DNA from: Kribbella italica
GTDB lineage: Bacteria > Actinomycetota > Actinomycetes > Propionibacteriales > Kribbellaceae
Length of the DNA stretch: 64,000 bases
Direction: 5' to 3'
Assembly: GCF_014205135.1 (NCBI RefSeq)
Contig: NZ_JACHMY010000001.1
Coordinates: 7,006,001 to 7,070,000, forward strand
Shown: positions 1 to 7,251 of the stretch, in pieces
Position numbering within the stretch: position 1 is the stretch's first letter
Layout of the letters: every line of letters starts with the position of its first letter
The notes under the pieces: generated by a model
Databases searched by the model: none
What the model was told of the DNA's origin: nothing
The model's input: the letters and a program-made list of their open reading frames with translations, nothing else
Translations under genes and position numbers: made by a program

Positions 1-843
1 GAGGAACGCGCACTGCGCGCCGTCGGACACGGTCAGCAGCCCGGCCGCGTCGAGGTCGTCGACGATGCTGGGGAGATCGGCGTTGTACGCGCTCTCGCCG
101 ACGACGTCCGCCTGCGTCAGCGGCGAGCCGAGAAACGCGTAGACCCGGTCGAACTCGGCCAGCGAGATGTCCACGAGTTGTTGCCAGATGCCCCTGGTCT
201 CGGGGTCGCCGGACTGCAGCAGGACGACCCGCCGCCGGGACAGGCCGACGAACGCCGGATCGCTGTCGAAGTGTCTCCGCGACCGCTGGTAGAGCTGCTG
301 CATCTCCTCCAGGTCGAGCTCGCCGGCGGGCGTTCCCTCGGCCAGGAGCTGCTCGACCATCATGCCGAACTGGGTGCCCCAGTCACCGACGTGGTTCTGC
401 CGGACGACGGCGTACCCGGCGTACTGCAGAACGTTGCACAGGGCATCGCCGATCACGGTCGACCGGAGGTGGCCGACGTGCATCTGCTTGGCGACGTTGG
501 GCTGTGAGTAGTCGACGACCACGGTCTTCCCGTTGCCCGGCAACCTCGTGGGGAGGTTGACCCCGGCGGCCAAGGTGCTCGGCAACAGGGTCAGATTGAC
601 GAAGCCGGCCCCCGCGACTTCAAGTGTGCACAGGTCGCCCACCTCAGCCTGCGCAACCAGTTGCTCGGCGATCTGTCGTGGAGCTTGCCCAAGCTGCTTG
701 GCCAACCGCAGCGCAACACTGCTCTGAAAATGCCCGAACTCAGGCTTCGTCGCCGCCCGCAGCTCAGGGTCGGCACTCAGCCCGAAGGCCTCGACGGCAG
801 CGGCGGTCAGCCGCGCGGACAGAACAGCAACAACATCGGACAT
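1..843 (-). CDS. argS: Arginyl-tRNA synthetase, N-terminal half (cut by window edge)
   Basis: ArgRS charges tRNA-Arg with arginine in the cytoplasm. Translation of the minus strand from the ATG at 843 gives 281 codons that run open off the left edge; the family is usually 550-590 residues, so about half is present. Residues 122-125 are HVGH, the class I HIGH motif, within the block NVAKQMHVGHLRSTVIGDAL, followed by RQNHVGDWGTQFGM, both typical of ArgRS. An AAGGA ribosome site lies 6 nt before the start. The catalytic block is of the E. coli/eukaryote-like type, not the 'NPTGP-HIG-TRW' type I know from mycobacteria and Streptomyces, so this may be an acquired or second copy (inference). Early codons are richer in T-ending triplets than neighbours. 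Confidence 0.93.
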   Translation of the reverse strand, partial: MSDVVAVLSARLTAAAVEAFGLSADPELRAATKPEFGHFQSSVALRLAKQLGQAPRQIAEQLVAQAEVGDLCTLEVAGAGFVNLTLLPSTLAAGVNLPTRLPGNGKTVVVDYSQPNVAKQMHVGHLRSTVIGDALCNVLQYAGYAVVRQNHVGDWGTQFGMMVEQLLAEGTPAGELDLEEMQQLYQRSRRHFDSDPAFVGLSRRRVVLLQSGDPETRGIWQQLVDISLAEFDRVYAFLGSPLTQADVVGESAYNADLPSIVDDLDAAGLLTVSDGAQCAFL

Positions 844-966
844 GACAGATCCTTGGGAAGACGAGGCACCGGAACAGGGCTGAGGTGTTCAGACAGTGCG
901 TCGTCGTCGCAGGCCGAAGCGACCGCGCGCGGTCACCAGGCTCGTCGACATGTGGACCAGTATGCC

Positions 967-3189
967 CTACGGCCGGTACGCCGAGGGAGCAGGTTTCCGA
1001 TCGGCCATCGCGACGATCGGCGGCAGCTCGGTCTCGCCGAGGAAGACCCGCCGGACCACGCGCTCCGCGGCCAGGCCGTCGTCGTACTCGCAGAACCTCT
1101 CCCGGAACAGCTGCCGGTGCTTGGCCGCCTCGGCGGCCGCGAACCGGCCGGTCCGCAGCGCGTCGAAGAGCTCGTCGGGCGACCGCGCGACCAGCCCCGG
1201 CGGGAACTCGGTGATGTCGAAGTAGGTCCCGCGGGTCGTGTCGTAGAAGGCCTGGTCGTCGACCAGCAGCACGATCGGGCGGTCCAGGTTCGCGTAGTCG
1301 AAGCTGATCGACGAGTAGTCCGAGATCAGGACGTCGGCCGCCAGCATCAGGTCCTCGACCCGCGGGTGCCCGGACACGTCGACCACGCGGTCGGAGTGCA
1401 CCTCGGGCGCGCCCTTCGCCAGCGAGTAGTGGGTCCGGACCAGCACCCGCCCGTTCTCCCCGGCGGCCGCCGCCAGCCGGTCCAGGTCGACGTGGAGGCC
1501 GTCGCCGCCGAGGTCGACCAGGCCCGCCGGCGTCCGGACCGCGTCCTTCGCGTCCCGCCAGGTCGGCGCGTACAGGACGACGAGGTTGGAGTCGTCGAAG
1601 CCGAACCCGGCCCGGATCGCCCGCACCTCGTCGAGCGTCGCGGTGAGCAGCCGGTCGTTGCGCGGGAGGCCGGTCTCCAGCTCCTCGAAGTGCGACGGGT
1701 AGGTGCGCTCCCAGATCTCCGAGGAGTACCGGTTCGCGGAGAGGTTGAAGTCCCACCGGTCGACCTGGCGCATCAGCTCGTCCAGGTCGAGGTCCTGCGC
1801 CGCCCGCGGGTACAGCCGCAGGTCGGTGCCCATCGTCTTCAGCGGTGTCCCGTGCTGGGTCTGCACGTGGACCTGCCCGTCGCGCTTGTCCAGCTCCTTG
1901 GGCAGGTTCATGTTGCTGACGAAGTACTTCGCCCGGTGCACCAGCTTCTCGTACGCCGGGGAACCGGCCACCACGTACTCGACGCCCTCCGGGATCGCCT
2001 GGATGTGGTCCGCGTCGATCACCCAGACCCCGCGCAGCTGGGGGACCAGCTCGGCGGCCTTCTCGTAGATCGCGCGCGGGCTGCAGGCGTACTGCTGGAA
2101 CCAGTAGGCGCCGTACAGCGCGAGGTTCGGGTCCGGGTCGCCGCGGTGCAGCAGCTTGCCGACCGCCTTGCGCGGACTCGGCACGTGCAGCACCTTCGAG
2201 CTCAGCTTCAGCGTCGAGTACGTCGCGTAGTCGTCGTGGATCAGCATCCAGCGTTTGAACCCGCGACTGGTCCGGTCGGCGGCGTACCCCTCGGGCTTCC
2301 AGCGCTTGGCGAACCGGTGGGCGGAGTGGAAGAACTCGGCCCGGTCCTCCGGGTCCAGCCGTTCGGGCTTGGCCAGCACGGCCAGGATGTGGTCCAGCGA
2401 CCGGTCGAACGCGAACTTGCGCCAGCCGGCCAGCTCCGGGTCCGACGTGATGAACGCGTGTACCCGGTCGTACTGGTCGAAGATGTCGAACTGCCGGCGG
2501 GTCCGGGTGGCGTGGATGTTCCCGCCGGTGCGGTGCTGCCGGTAGTGCACGACGACCCGGTCCAGGGTGGCGATCCGCTGGGCGGTGAGCATCGTCGAGT
2601 ACGTCCAGGGGGCGTCCTCGTAGTACCCGGCGGTGAAGGCGAAGCCGTGCAGGGTGAGGAAGTCGCGCCGGCAGGCCTTGTTCCAGACCAGCTCGAGAAA
2701 GGTCAGGAAGACCGGGCGCTCGGCGGCGGTGAAGACGCCCTCGCCCTCGCGCGCGAACGCGTCGTGGCGCTGGTTGCGGACCACGCGGCCGTCCCAGAAG
2801 ATCCGCTCGTAGTCGAAGATCACCAGGTCCGGGCGGTCGGTCGCGTCGATCCGCTCGGCCAGCGCCTGCAACGAGCCGGGGGTGTAGAGGTCGTCGGCGT
2901 CCAGGAACAGCACGTAGTCGCCGCGGCACTCCTTCAGCCCCGCGTTCCGGGTCGGGCCGAGCCCGATGTCCTCGGTCAGCGTGATCGCCCGCACCCGCGG
3001 GTCGGCGGCGGCGTACTCGGCCAGGATCCGGTCGGTGCCGTCGGCGCTGGCGCCGTCCACCCCGATCACCTCGAAATCGGTGAACGACTGCCCGAGCACC
3101 GAGTCCAGGCACGGCCGCAGCCACGGTCGCACGTTGTGGCAGGGGACCACGATGCTGAACCGCGGAGCGGAGTCGGTGCTGCTGGCCAT
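967..3189 (-). CDS. Two-domain glycosyltransferase: GT2 plus CDP-glycerol glycerophosphotransferase (TagF-like)
   Basis: A 740-residue protein. Residues about 10-230 form a GT-A family 2 glycosyltransferase (FSIVVPCHN at 11-19, metal-binding DADD at 97-100). Residues about 340-720 match the TagF/CDP-glycerol:polyglycerophosphate transferase fold (YAPTWRD, then LISDYSSISFDYANLDRP). The arrangement is common in enzymes that build teichoic-acid-like or other phosphate-containing wall polymers; the acceptor and donor cannot be told from sequence. There is no signal peptide, so it should act at the inner face of the membrane. It starts 25 bp from the divergent Fic-like gene and has no ribosome site; TAGGAT 8 nt upstream suggests leaderless transcription. 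Confidence 0.88.
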   Translation of the reverse strand: MASSTDSAPRFSIVVPCHNVRPWLRPCLDSVLGQSFTDFEVIGVDGASADGTDRILAEYAAADPRVRAITLTEDIGLGPTRNAGLKECRGDYVLFLDADDLYTPGSLQALAERIDATDRPDLVIFDYERIFWDGRVVRNQRHDAFAREGEGVFTAAERPVFLTFLELVWNKACRRDFLTLHGFAFTAGYYEDAPWTYSTMLTAQRIATLDRVVVHYRQHRTGGNIHATRTRRQFDIFDQYDRVHAFITSDPELAGWRKFAFDRSLDHILAVLAKPERLDPEDRAEFFHSAHRFAKRWKPEGYAADRTSRGFKRWMLIHDDYATYSTLKLSSKVLHVPSPRKAVGKLLHRGDPDPNLALYGAYWFQQYACSPRAIYEKAAELVPQLRGVWVIDADHIQAIPEGVEYVVAGSPAYEKLVHRAKYFVSNMNLPKELDKRDGQVHVQTQHGTPLKTMGTDLRLYPRAAQDLDLDELMRQVDRWDFNLSANRYSSEIWERTYPSHFEELETGLPRNDRLLTATLDEVRAIRAGFGFDDSNLVVLYAPTWRDAKDAVRTPAGLVDLGGDGLHVDLDRLAAAAGENGRVLVRTHYSLAKGAPEVHSDRVVDVSGHPRVEDLMLAADVLISDYSSISFDYANLDRPIVLLVDDQAFYDTTRGTYFDITEFPPGLVARSPDELFDALRTGRFAAAEAAKHRQLFRERFCEYDDGLAAERVVRRVFLGETELPPIVAMADRKPAPSAYRP

Positions 3190-3197
3190 GGGAGGCC

Positions 3198-3207
3198 ATC
3201 CTAGGGT
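3198..3207. promoter_or_regulatory. Overlapping divergent -10 elements of two leaderless genes
   Basis: Within the 25 bp between two divergent ATGs, the plus strand carries TAGGGT (3202-3207) 7 nt before the ATG at 3215, and the minus strand carries TAGGAT (3203-3198) 8 nt before the ATG at 3189. The two hexamers share the CCTAGG core, and neither gene has a Shine-Dalgarno sequence. This geometry is that of actinobacterial leaderless promoters. Confidence 0.5.
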
Positions 3208-3214
3208 CTAGGTC

Positions 3215-3997
3215 ATGACTGCTGATGTGTTCGCTCCGCTGGCCGCGCTGGAGGGTGTCGGGTCGGCGGCCCGGGCGGCTCGGGACGCGGTCGACGTACT
3301 GCTCCGGGACCGTGGTCTGCGGCGCGTCGGTTCCGAGGTGACGGCCGAGGCGCTGCTCCGGGGCGCGCAGGCCTCAGCGGCGCTGGCGGGCAGTCCGTCG
3401 ACGCTGGAGGAGGTACGGCGGGGAGAGGGCGACGCGCTGGCCGCCGGCGCGGTGCGGATGACCGGGGAGCTGATGGGGCTGGCTCCGCAGGTCGACACCG
3501 CTCCGGTGCAGGTCTGGACCAGACTGCACCAGTTGGCGGCCGCCGATCTCGGCTCGGCAGACCAGTTGGGCCACCTGCGGACCAGTCGCGAGCCGCTGCC
3601 CGACGACATCCCCGGTCTGCCGCCGGCGCCGCCCGCCGACGTGATGTGGGAGCGGCTGAGCGGACTGGCCAAGGCACTGACCACGCCGACCACCGCGCCC
3701 GGACTGGTCGTCGCGGCGATCGTGCACGCCGAGCTGGCCGTGCTGCGCCCGTTCCCGACGGCGAACGGGCTGGTCGCCCGGGCGGCCGAGCGCTGCCTGT
3801 TAGTTGCCCGAGGCATCGATCAGGTGGCGGTCACGGTGCCGGAGGCCGGGCACCTCGAGCTCGGTGCGTCGTACCCGGACGGGTTGACCGGGTACGCGGT
3901 ACGCGGAGTGACCGGCGTCCAGAGCTGGCTGCTGCGCGAGTGCGAGGTGATCGCGCTGGCGGCGGAGCGGTCACCGCTCAACTCCCCAACCCGGTAA
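3215..3997 (+). CDS. Fic-domain-like protein with degenerate active site
   Basis: A 260-residue cytoplasmic protein. Active Fic proteins transfer AMP or other nucleotide moieties using HPFx(D/E)GNGRxxR. Here the equivalent stretch near residues 180-191 reads RPFPTANGLVAR, preceded by VHAELAVL as in true Fic helices. The catalytic His is Arg, the Asp/Glu is Thr and the first Arg is Leu, so AMP transfer is unlikely. The gene belongs to the conserved actinobacterial neighbourhood with the HAD-IB phosphatase and ssd, which supports a maintained non-catalytic or binding role (inference). Transcription is probably leaderless from TAGGGT at 3202. A strong hairpin follows the stop. Confidence 0.72.
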   Translation: MTADVFAPLAALEGVGSAARAARDAVDVLLRDRGLRRVGSEVTAEALLRGAQASAALAGSPSTLEEVRRGEGDALAAGAVRMTGELMGLAPQVDTAPVQVWTRLHQLAAADLGSADQLGHLRTSREPLPDDIPGLPPAPPADVMWERLSGLAKALTTPTTAPGLVVAAIVHAELAVLRPFPTANGLVARAAERCLLVARGIDQVAVTVPEAGHLELGASYPDGLTGYAVRGVTGVQSWLLRECEVIALAAERSPLNSPTR

Positions 3998-4021
3998 GGG
4001 TTTCCGGGCCGGATGTGCGAA

Positions 4022-4045
4022 CGGCGCCCTCTCGCGAGGGCGCCG
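4022..4045. terminator. Hairpin terminator after the Fic-like gene
   Basis: A perfect 10-bp stem (CGGCGCCCTC/GAGGGCGCCG) closes a 4-nt TCGC loop 24 nt after the stop codon. There is no T tract, as usual for actinobacterial terminators. Confidence 0.7.
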
Positions 4046-4179
4046 CCGCTGGCACGTCATTCTGGTTACCAGGCGTGCACCTTGTCTGCCGCCACAGGAT
4101 CGAGCCCTGGGTCGAGCTGCCCGGTTGGGATGGGCTGGTCGCCGCGTGGGTACCTGACTGCCGTGCAATTTTCTCTACC

Positions 4180-4193
4180 GGGACCGAAGTCCC
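4180..4193. promoter_or_regulatory. DosR/DevR-type palindrome GGGAC-N4-GTCCC
   Basis: GGGACCGAAGTCCC is a palindrome with the core of the mycobacterial DosR box (GGGAC-N4-GTCCC), and a short T run follows. It lies in the 281-bp interval where the Fic-like and HAD genes converge, so no recognised start codon is next to it. It could be an orphan response-regulator site or simply a second hairpin terminator; the sequence alone does not decide. A weaker CCCC-TGT-GGGG hairpin at 4221-4231 may end HAD transcription. Confidence 0.35.
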
Positions 4194-4278
4194 TTTGCTG
4201 ATTCCTTTGTACTCTCCAAACCCCTGTGGGGGAAGAGTTTGAGGGGTCTTGATCAAGTTGAGAAAGTTGGTGTCACGT

Positions 4279-5085
4279 TCAGTTTTCCCGCCGGCGGGAC
4301 CGTTGGCGGGCGGCGTACAGGAGAGCTCCGGCGGCCAGTCCGGCCCCGACGGCGGTCGCCGCGACGGCCGGGCCGCGCGCCCGGTGGAGCCGTTTGGTCC
4401 GCTCGGCCAGGGCGACCGGCTCGCTGAAGTCGAGCACCGGCCAGTCGCGCTCCAGGGCCAGCCGGCGGAGCGCCTTGTCCGGGTTGACCGCGAACGGGTG
4501 GCCGACCGCGGACAGCATCGGCTCGTCGGTGACGGAGTCGGAGTAGCCGTAGGAACCCTGCAGGTCATAGCCTTCCGCGGCCGCCAGGGCGGTGATCGCG
4601 GTCGCCTTGTGCGGTCCGTAGACGTAGTCCTCGATCTCACCGGTGTACTTGCCATCGGCAACTACCATCCGGGTGGCGATCACCCGGTCGGCGCCGAGCA
4701 GCTCGCCGATCGGCTCGACCACCTCGGCCCCGGACGACGACACGATCACCACGTCCCGGCCGGCCGCGTGGTGCTGCTCGATCAGCGTCACCGCCTCGTC
4801 GTACACGATCGGTTCGACGATGTGGTGCAGGGTGTCGGCGACGATCGACTGGACGGTCCGGACGTCCCAGCCTGTGCACATAGCGGACAGGTACTCACGC
4901 ATCCGCTCCATCTGGTCGTGGTCGGCACCACCGAGCAGGTAGACGAACTGGGCGTAGGCGCTGCGCAGTACGGTCCGCCGGTTGATCAGGCCGCCGGCGT
5001 AGAACGGCTTGGAGAAGGCCAGCGTGCTGGACCGGGCGATGATCGTCTTGTCGAGGTCGAAGAAGGCGGCCGGCCGGTGCTCCAT
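4279..5085 (-). CDS. HAD-IB family hydrolase (SerB-like phosphatase)
   Basis: A 268-residue protein. HAD motif I is FFDLDKT (residues 8-14) with nucleophile Asp10; VIVSSSGAEVV gives motif II, and the GYSDSVTDEPML region gives the later acidic motif. HAD-IB members dephosphorylate small molecules such as phosphoserine; the real substrate is unknown. The C-terminal 30 residues contain one hydrophobic Ala/Gly-rich segment and a basic tail, suggesting membrane anchoring. It is the orthologue by position of the HAD gene next to the 6C RNA and ssd in mycobacteria. TAAACT at 5097-5092, 6 nt before the ATG, suggests leaderless transcription. Confidence 0.9.
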   Translation of the reverse strand: MEHRPAAFFDLDKTIIARSSTLAFSKPFYAGGLINRRTVLRSAYAQFVYLLGGADHDQMERMREYLSAMCTGWDVRTVQSIVADTLHHIVEPIVYDEAVTLIEQHHAAGRDVVIVSSSGAEVVEPIGELLGADRVIATRMVVADGKYTGEIEDYVYGPHKATAITALAAAEGYDLQGSYGYSDSVTDEPMLSAVGHPFAVNPDKALRRLALERDWPVLDFSEPVALAERTKRLHRARGPAVAATAVGAGLAAGALLYAARQRSRRREN

Positions 5086-5176
5086 GGACCGAGTTTAGGG
5101 GGCGGATTCCGCGGTTCGGCGAAACGCCGAGGGGCCCGGCCTTTCGTGTGGCCTGGTCTCCCGTTAGACTGTTGAG

Positions 5177-5195
5177 CAGTGTGACAGTGACACTG
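5177..5195. promoter_or_regulatory. Inverted repeat CAGTGT-N7-ACACTG near a TAGACT box
   Basis: A perfect 6-bp dyad (5177-5182 with 5190-5195) follows TAGACT at 5165-5170, a good actinobacterial -10 on the plus strand. It lies between the divergent HAD gene and the 6C RNA and could be an operator. Nothing in the sequence identifies the binding protein. Confidence 0.3.
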
Positions 5196-5230
5196 GCTCG
5201 AGCGCCCTCTGGGAGGGGGTTCGGCACCTG

Positions 5231-5290
5231 GTGGACATCGTCTTGGTTGCAACAGAACTGAGATGTGTGAAGGCCGGGCTCGGGGGGTAG
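5231..5290 (+). CDS. Possible 19-residue leader peptide upstream of 6C RNA
   Basis: GTG at 5231 opens a 19-codon frame (VDIVLVATELRCVKAGLGG) ending at TAG 5288-5290, with a purine-rich GGGAGGGGG about 11 nt upstream. The stop overlaps the probable -10 of the 6C RNA. The frame could be chance; translation would require a transcript from the TAGACT promoter at 5165. I do not recognise it. Confidence 0.15.
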   Translation: MDIVLVATELRCVKAGLGG

Positions 5291-5299
5291 ATACTCCCT

Positions 5300-5404
5300 G
5301 ACAGTGGCAGACTGTCGCCTCCTGATCGGCCCCCGGCTCCTCCCCCCGAGCCCGTGGCCGAAGACGGCCCCCGGTCACCCCCCCGCCGGGGGCCGTCGCC
5401 TTTC
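5300..5404 (+). ncRNA. 6C small RNA (C-rich two-hairpin sRNA)
   Basis: The 6C RNA is an actinobacterial sRNA with two hairpins whose loops carry six or more cytosines; the mycobacterial form (B11, about 93 nt) uses them to pair with G-rich ribosome sites. Here hairpin 1 is GGCTC (5335-5339) / GAGCC (5348-5352) with loop CTCCCCCC. Hairpin 2 is a perfect 12-bp stem (5363-5374 / 5386-5397) with loop TCACCCCCCCG, followed by GCCTTT, so it also acts as terminator. TAGATA at 5288-5293 would start the RNA near 5300. The position, divergent from the HAD gene and on the same strand as ssd, equals that between Rv3660c and Rv3661, except that 9 kb of chitinase genes now separate it from ssd. Confidence 0.88.
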
Positions 5405-5489
5405 CCGGCGCAGGTCCTCCACGACTCTCTGATGCGGGCCTCTGCGCTTTTGTTGCCGATTCTGTAAATTCTTCAGCTTTTGTTGAGCG

Positions 5490-5503
5490 TGAGAGCGTTC
5501 CCA
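5490..5503. promoter_or_regulatory. LacI-family (CebR/CelR-like) operator upstream of chitinase
   Basis: TGAGAGCGTTCCCA matches 12 of 14 positions of the CebR/CelR cellulose-utilisation operator TGGGAGCGCTCCCA. It lies 15 bp upstream of the proposed -35 of the GH18 gene. The similarity suggests control by a LacI-type regulator sensing oligosaccharide; no such regulator is encoded in the window. Confidence 0.45.
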
Positions 5504-5517
5504 CTTTATGCAGGGTC

Positions 5518-5546
5518 TTGACATTGTAGTGAGGCCATCACATTTT
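5518..5546 (+). promoter_or_regulatory. Promoter of the GH18 chitinase gene
   Basis: A perfect -35 TTGACA (5518-5523), a 17-bp spacer and CATTTT (5541-5546) stand 7 nt before the ATG at 5554. The geometry indicates a leaderless or nearly leaderless mRNA, in keeping with the lack of a clear ribosome site. Confidence 0.5.
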
Positions 5547-5553
5547 GTGTCTC

Positions 5554-7251
5554 ATGACCCGCTCGCGAAGCCGCCGCCCCCTGGCCGCGATCATCCCCGC
5601 CGTCCTCCTCGCCTCCGTCGGCTTGCTCCTGGTGCCTGGCGCCAGCTCGGCCGCGACCAACCTCGTCACCAACGGGACCTTCGAGACCGGCTCGCTCGCC
5701 GGCTGGTCCTGCTCGGCCGGCACCGGAGCCGCCGTCAGCGGCTCGGCCCGGACCGGCACCTACGCCCTCCAGGGCACTCCGACCTCCGGCGACACCGCCC
5801 GGTGCAGCCAGACCGTCTCGGTCCGGCCCAGCTCGACCTACACCCTGTCGGCCTGGGTGAAGGGCTCGAACGTGTACCTGGGTTCCGACGGTGGGGCCAG
5901 CACCTGGACCACCAGCTCGGCCTGGTCCCAGCTGACCACGACGTTCACCACCAGCGCGAGTGCCACGACCGCGACCATCTACCTGCACGGCTGGTACGGC
6001 GTACCGGCGTACCAGGCGGACGACGTCGTACTCGACGGGCCGGGCGGGACCGGGCCGCCGCCGGACACGACCGCGCCGTCGACGCCGGGCGGCCTGACCG
6101 TCGGCAGCCCGACGTCGAGCTCGCTGCGGCTGAACTGGTCCGCCGCGACGGACGCTTCCGGTATCGACCACTACGAGGTGGTCCGGGGGACCGAGGCCGC
6201 TGCGAGTGTGGGCAACGTGACCAGCTGGACCGCGACGGGCCTAGCCCCTCGTACGACGTACGGCTTCAAGGTCCGGGCCTGCGACCCGTCCGGCAACTGC
6301 TCGCCGTACGGGGCCTCGGTCTCGGGGACGACGTCGGACGGTCCGACCGTGCCGCCGTCGTCGCTGCCGAAGCACATCCTCACCGGGTACTGGCAGAACT
6401 TCAACAACGGTGCCGCGGTGCAGAAGATCTCCGACGTGCCCGCGGCGTACGACCTGATCGCGGTGGCCTTCGCCGACGCGGACGCCGCTCGTCCGGGCGG
6501 CGTCACCTTCAACCTGGACAGCGCCGGGTTGAACGGTTACACCGTGGCCCAGTTCAAGGCCGACATCGCCGCGAAGAAGGCGGCCGGCAAGAAGGTCATC
6601 CTGTCCGTCGGTGGTGAGCGCGGCACGATCTCGGTCGGCAGCGCGACCGCGGCGTCCAACTTCGCGTCGACCGCTTTGTCGGTCCTGCGCGAGTACGGCT
6701 TCGACGGGATCGACATCGACCTGGAGAACGGCGTCAACGCGCAGTACATGGGCCAGGCGCTGCGCAGCCTGCAGAGCCAGTTCGGCGCCGGGCTGATCAT
6801 CGCGATGGCGCCGCAGACGATCGACATGCAGTCGCCGTCGTTCGAGTACTTCAAGCTGGCCCTGGCGATCAAGGACATCCTGACCGTCGTCAACGTGCAG
6901 TACTACAACTCCGGCGCGATGAACGGCTGCAACGGACAGGTCTACTCCCAGGGCACGGTCGACTTCATCACCGCCCAGGCCTGCATCATGCTGCAGGGCG
7001 GCCTGCGGCCCGACCAGGTCGGACTCGGCCTGCCGGCGTCCACCCGCGGAGCCGGCAGCGGGTACGTGTCGCCGACCATCGTCAACAACGCGCTGGACTG
7101 CCTGACCAAGGGCACCAACTGCGGCAGCTTCAAGCCGAGCACCACCTGGCCGACGCTGCGCGGTGCGATGACCTGGTCGACCAACTGGGACGCCACCAAC
7201 GGCAACCAGTTCTCCAACCAGGTCGGCGCGCACGTCCACTCGCTGCCCTGA
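5554..7251 (+). CDS. Secreted GH18 chitinase with N-terminal carbohydrate-binding and FnIII domains
   Basis: A 565-residue exported enzyme expected to hydrolyse chitin or related beta-1,4-GlcNAc polymers. Residues 1-33 are a signal peptide (twin-Arg-rich start, hydrophobic core, ASSA cleavage). About 35-160 is a jelly-roll carbohydrate-binding module (NLVTNGTFETGSLAGW opening). About 170-260 is one fibronectin type III domain, then the GH18 barrel. The active site DGIDIDLE spans residues 384-391 with acid Glu391; SVGG gives the second GH18 motif. ATG 5554 is preferred to an in-frame TTG 9 nt upstream. The stop overlaps the next start (TGATG), coupling it to a LuxR-type regulator. A CebR-like operator lies upstream. 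Confidence 0.9.
   Translation: MTRSRSRRPLAAIIPAVLLASVGLLLVPGASSAATNLVTNGTFETGSLAGWSCSAGTGAAVSGSARTGTYALQGTPTSGDTARCSQTVSVRPSSTYTLSAWVKGSNVYLGSDGGASTWTTSSAWSQLTTTFTTSASATTATIYLHGWYGVPAYQADDVVLDGPGGTGPPPDTTAPSTPGGLTVGSPTSSSLRLNWSAATDASGIDHYEVVRGTEAAASVGNVTSWTATGLAPRTTYGFKVRACDPSGNCSPYGASVSGTTSDGPTVPPSSLPKHILTGYWQNFNNGAAVQKISDVPAAYDLIAVAFADADAARPGGVTFNLDSAGLNGYTVAQFKADIAAKKAAGKKVILSVGGERGTISVGSATAASNFASTALSVLREYGFDGIDIDLENGVNAQYMGQALRSLQSQFGAGLIIAMAPQTIDMQSPSFEYFKLALAIKDILTVVNVQYYNSGAMNGCNGQVYSQGTVDFITAQACIMLQGGLRPDQVGLGLPASTRGAGSGYVSPTIVNNALDCLTKGTNCGSFKPSTTWPTLRGAMTWSTNWDATNGNQFSNQVGAHVHSLP

Noticed and set aside
661..3204. Very long plus-strand frame (847 codons) opposite the TagF-like gene
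   Set aside because: It is the antisense shadow of a GC-rich gene; its translation is Arg/Val/Asp-rich without domains, while the minus strand encodes a clear GT2-TagF protein.
4060..4140. A tRNA-like look in the gap after the Fic gene
   Set aside because: Cloverleaf arms do not pair and no T-arm GGTTCRANYCC is found; only isolated matches.
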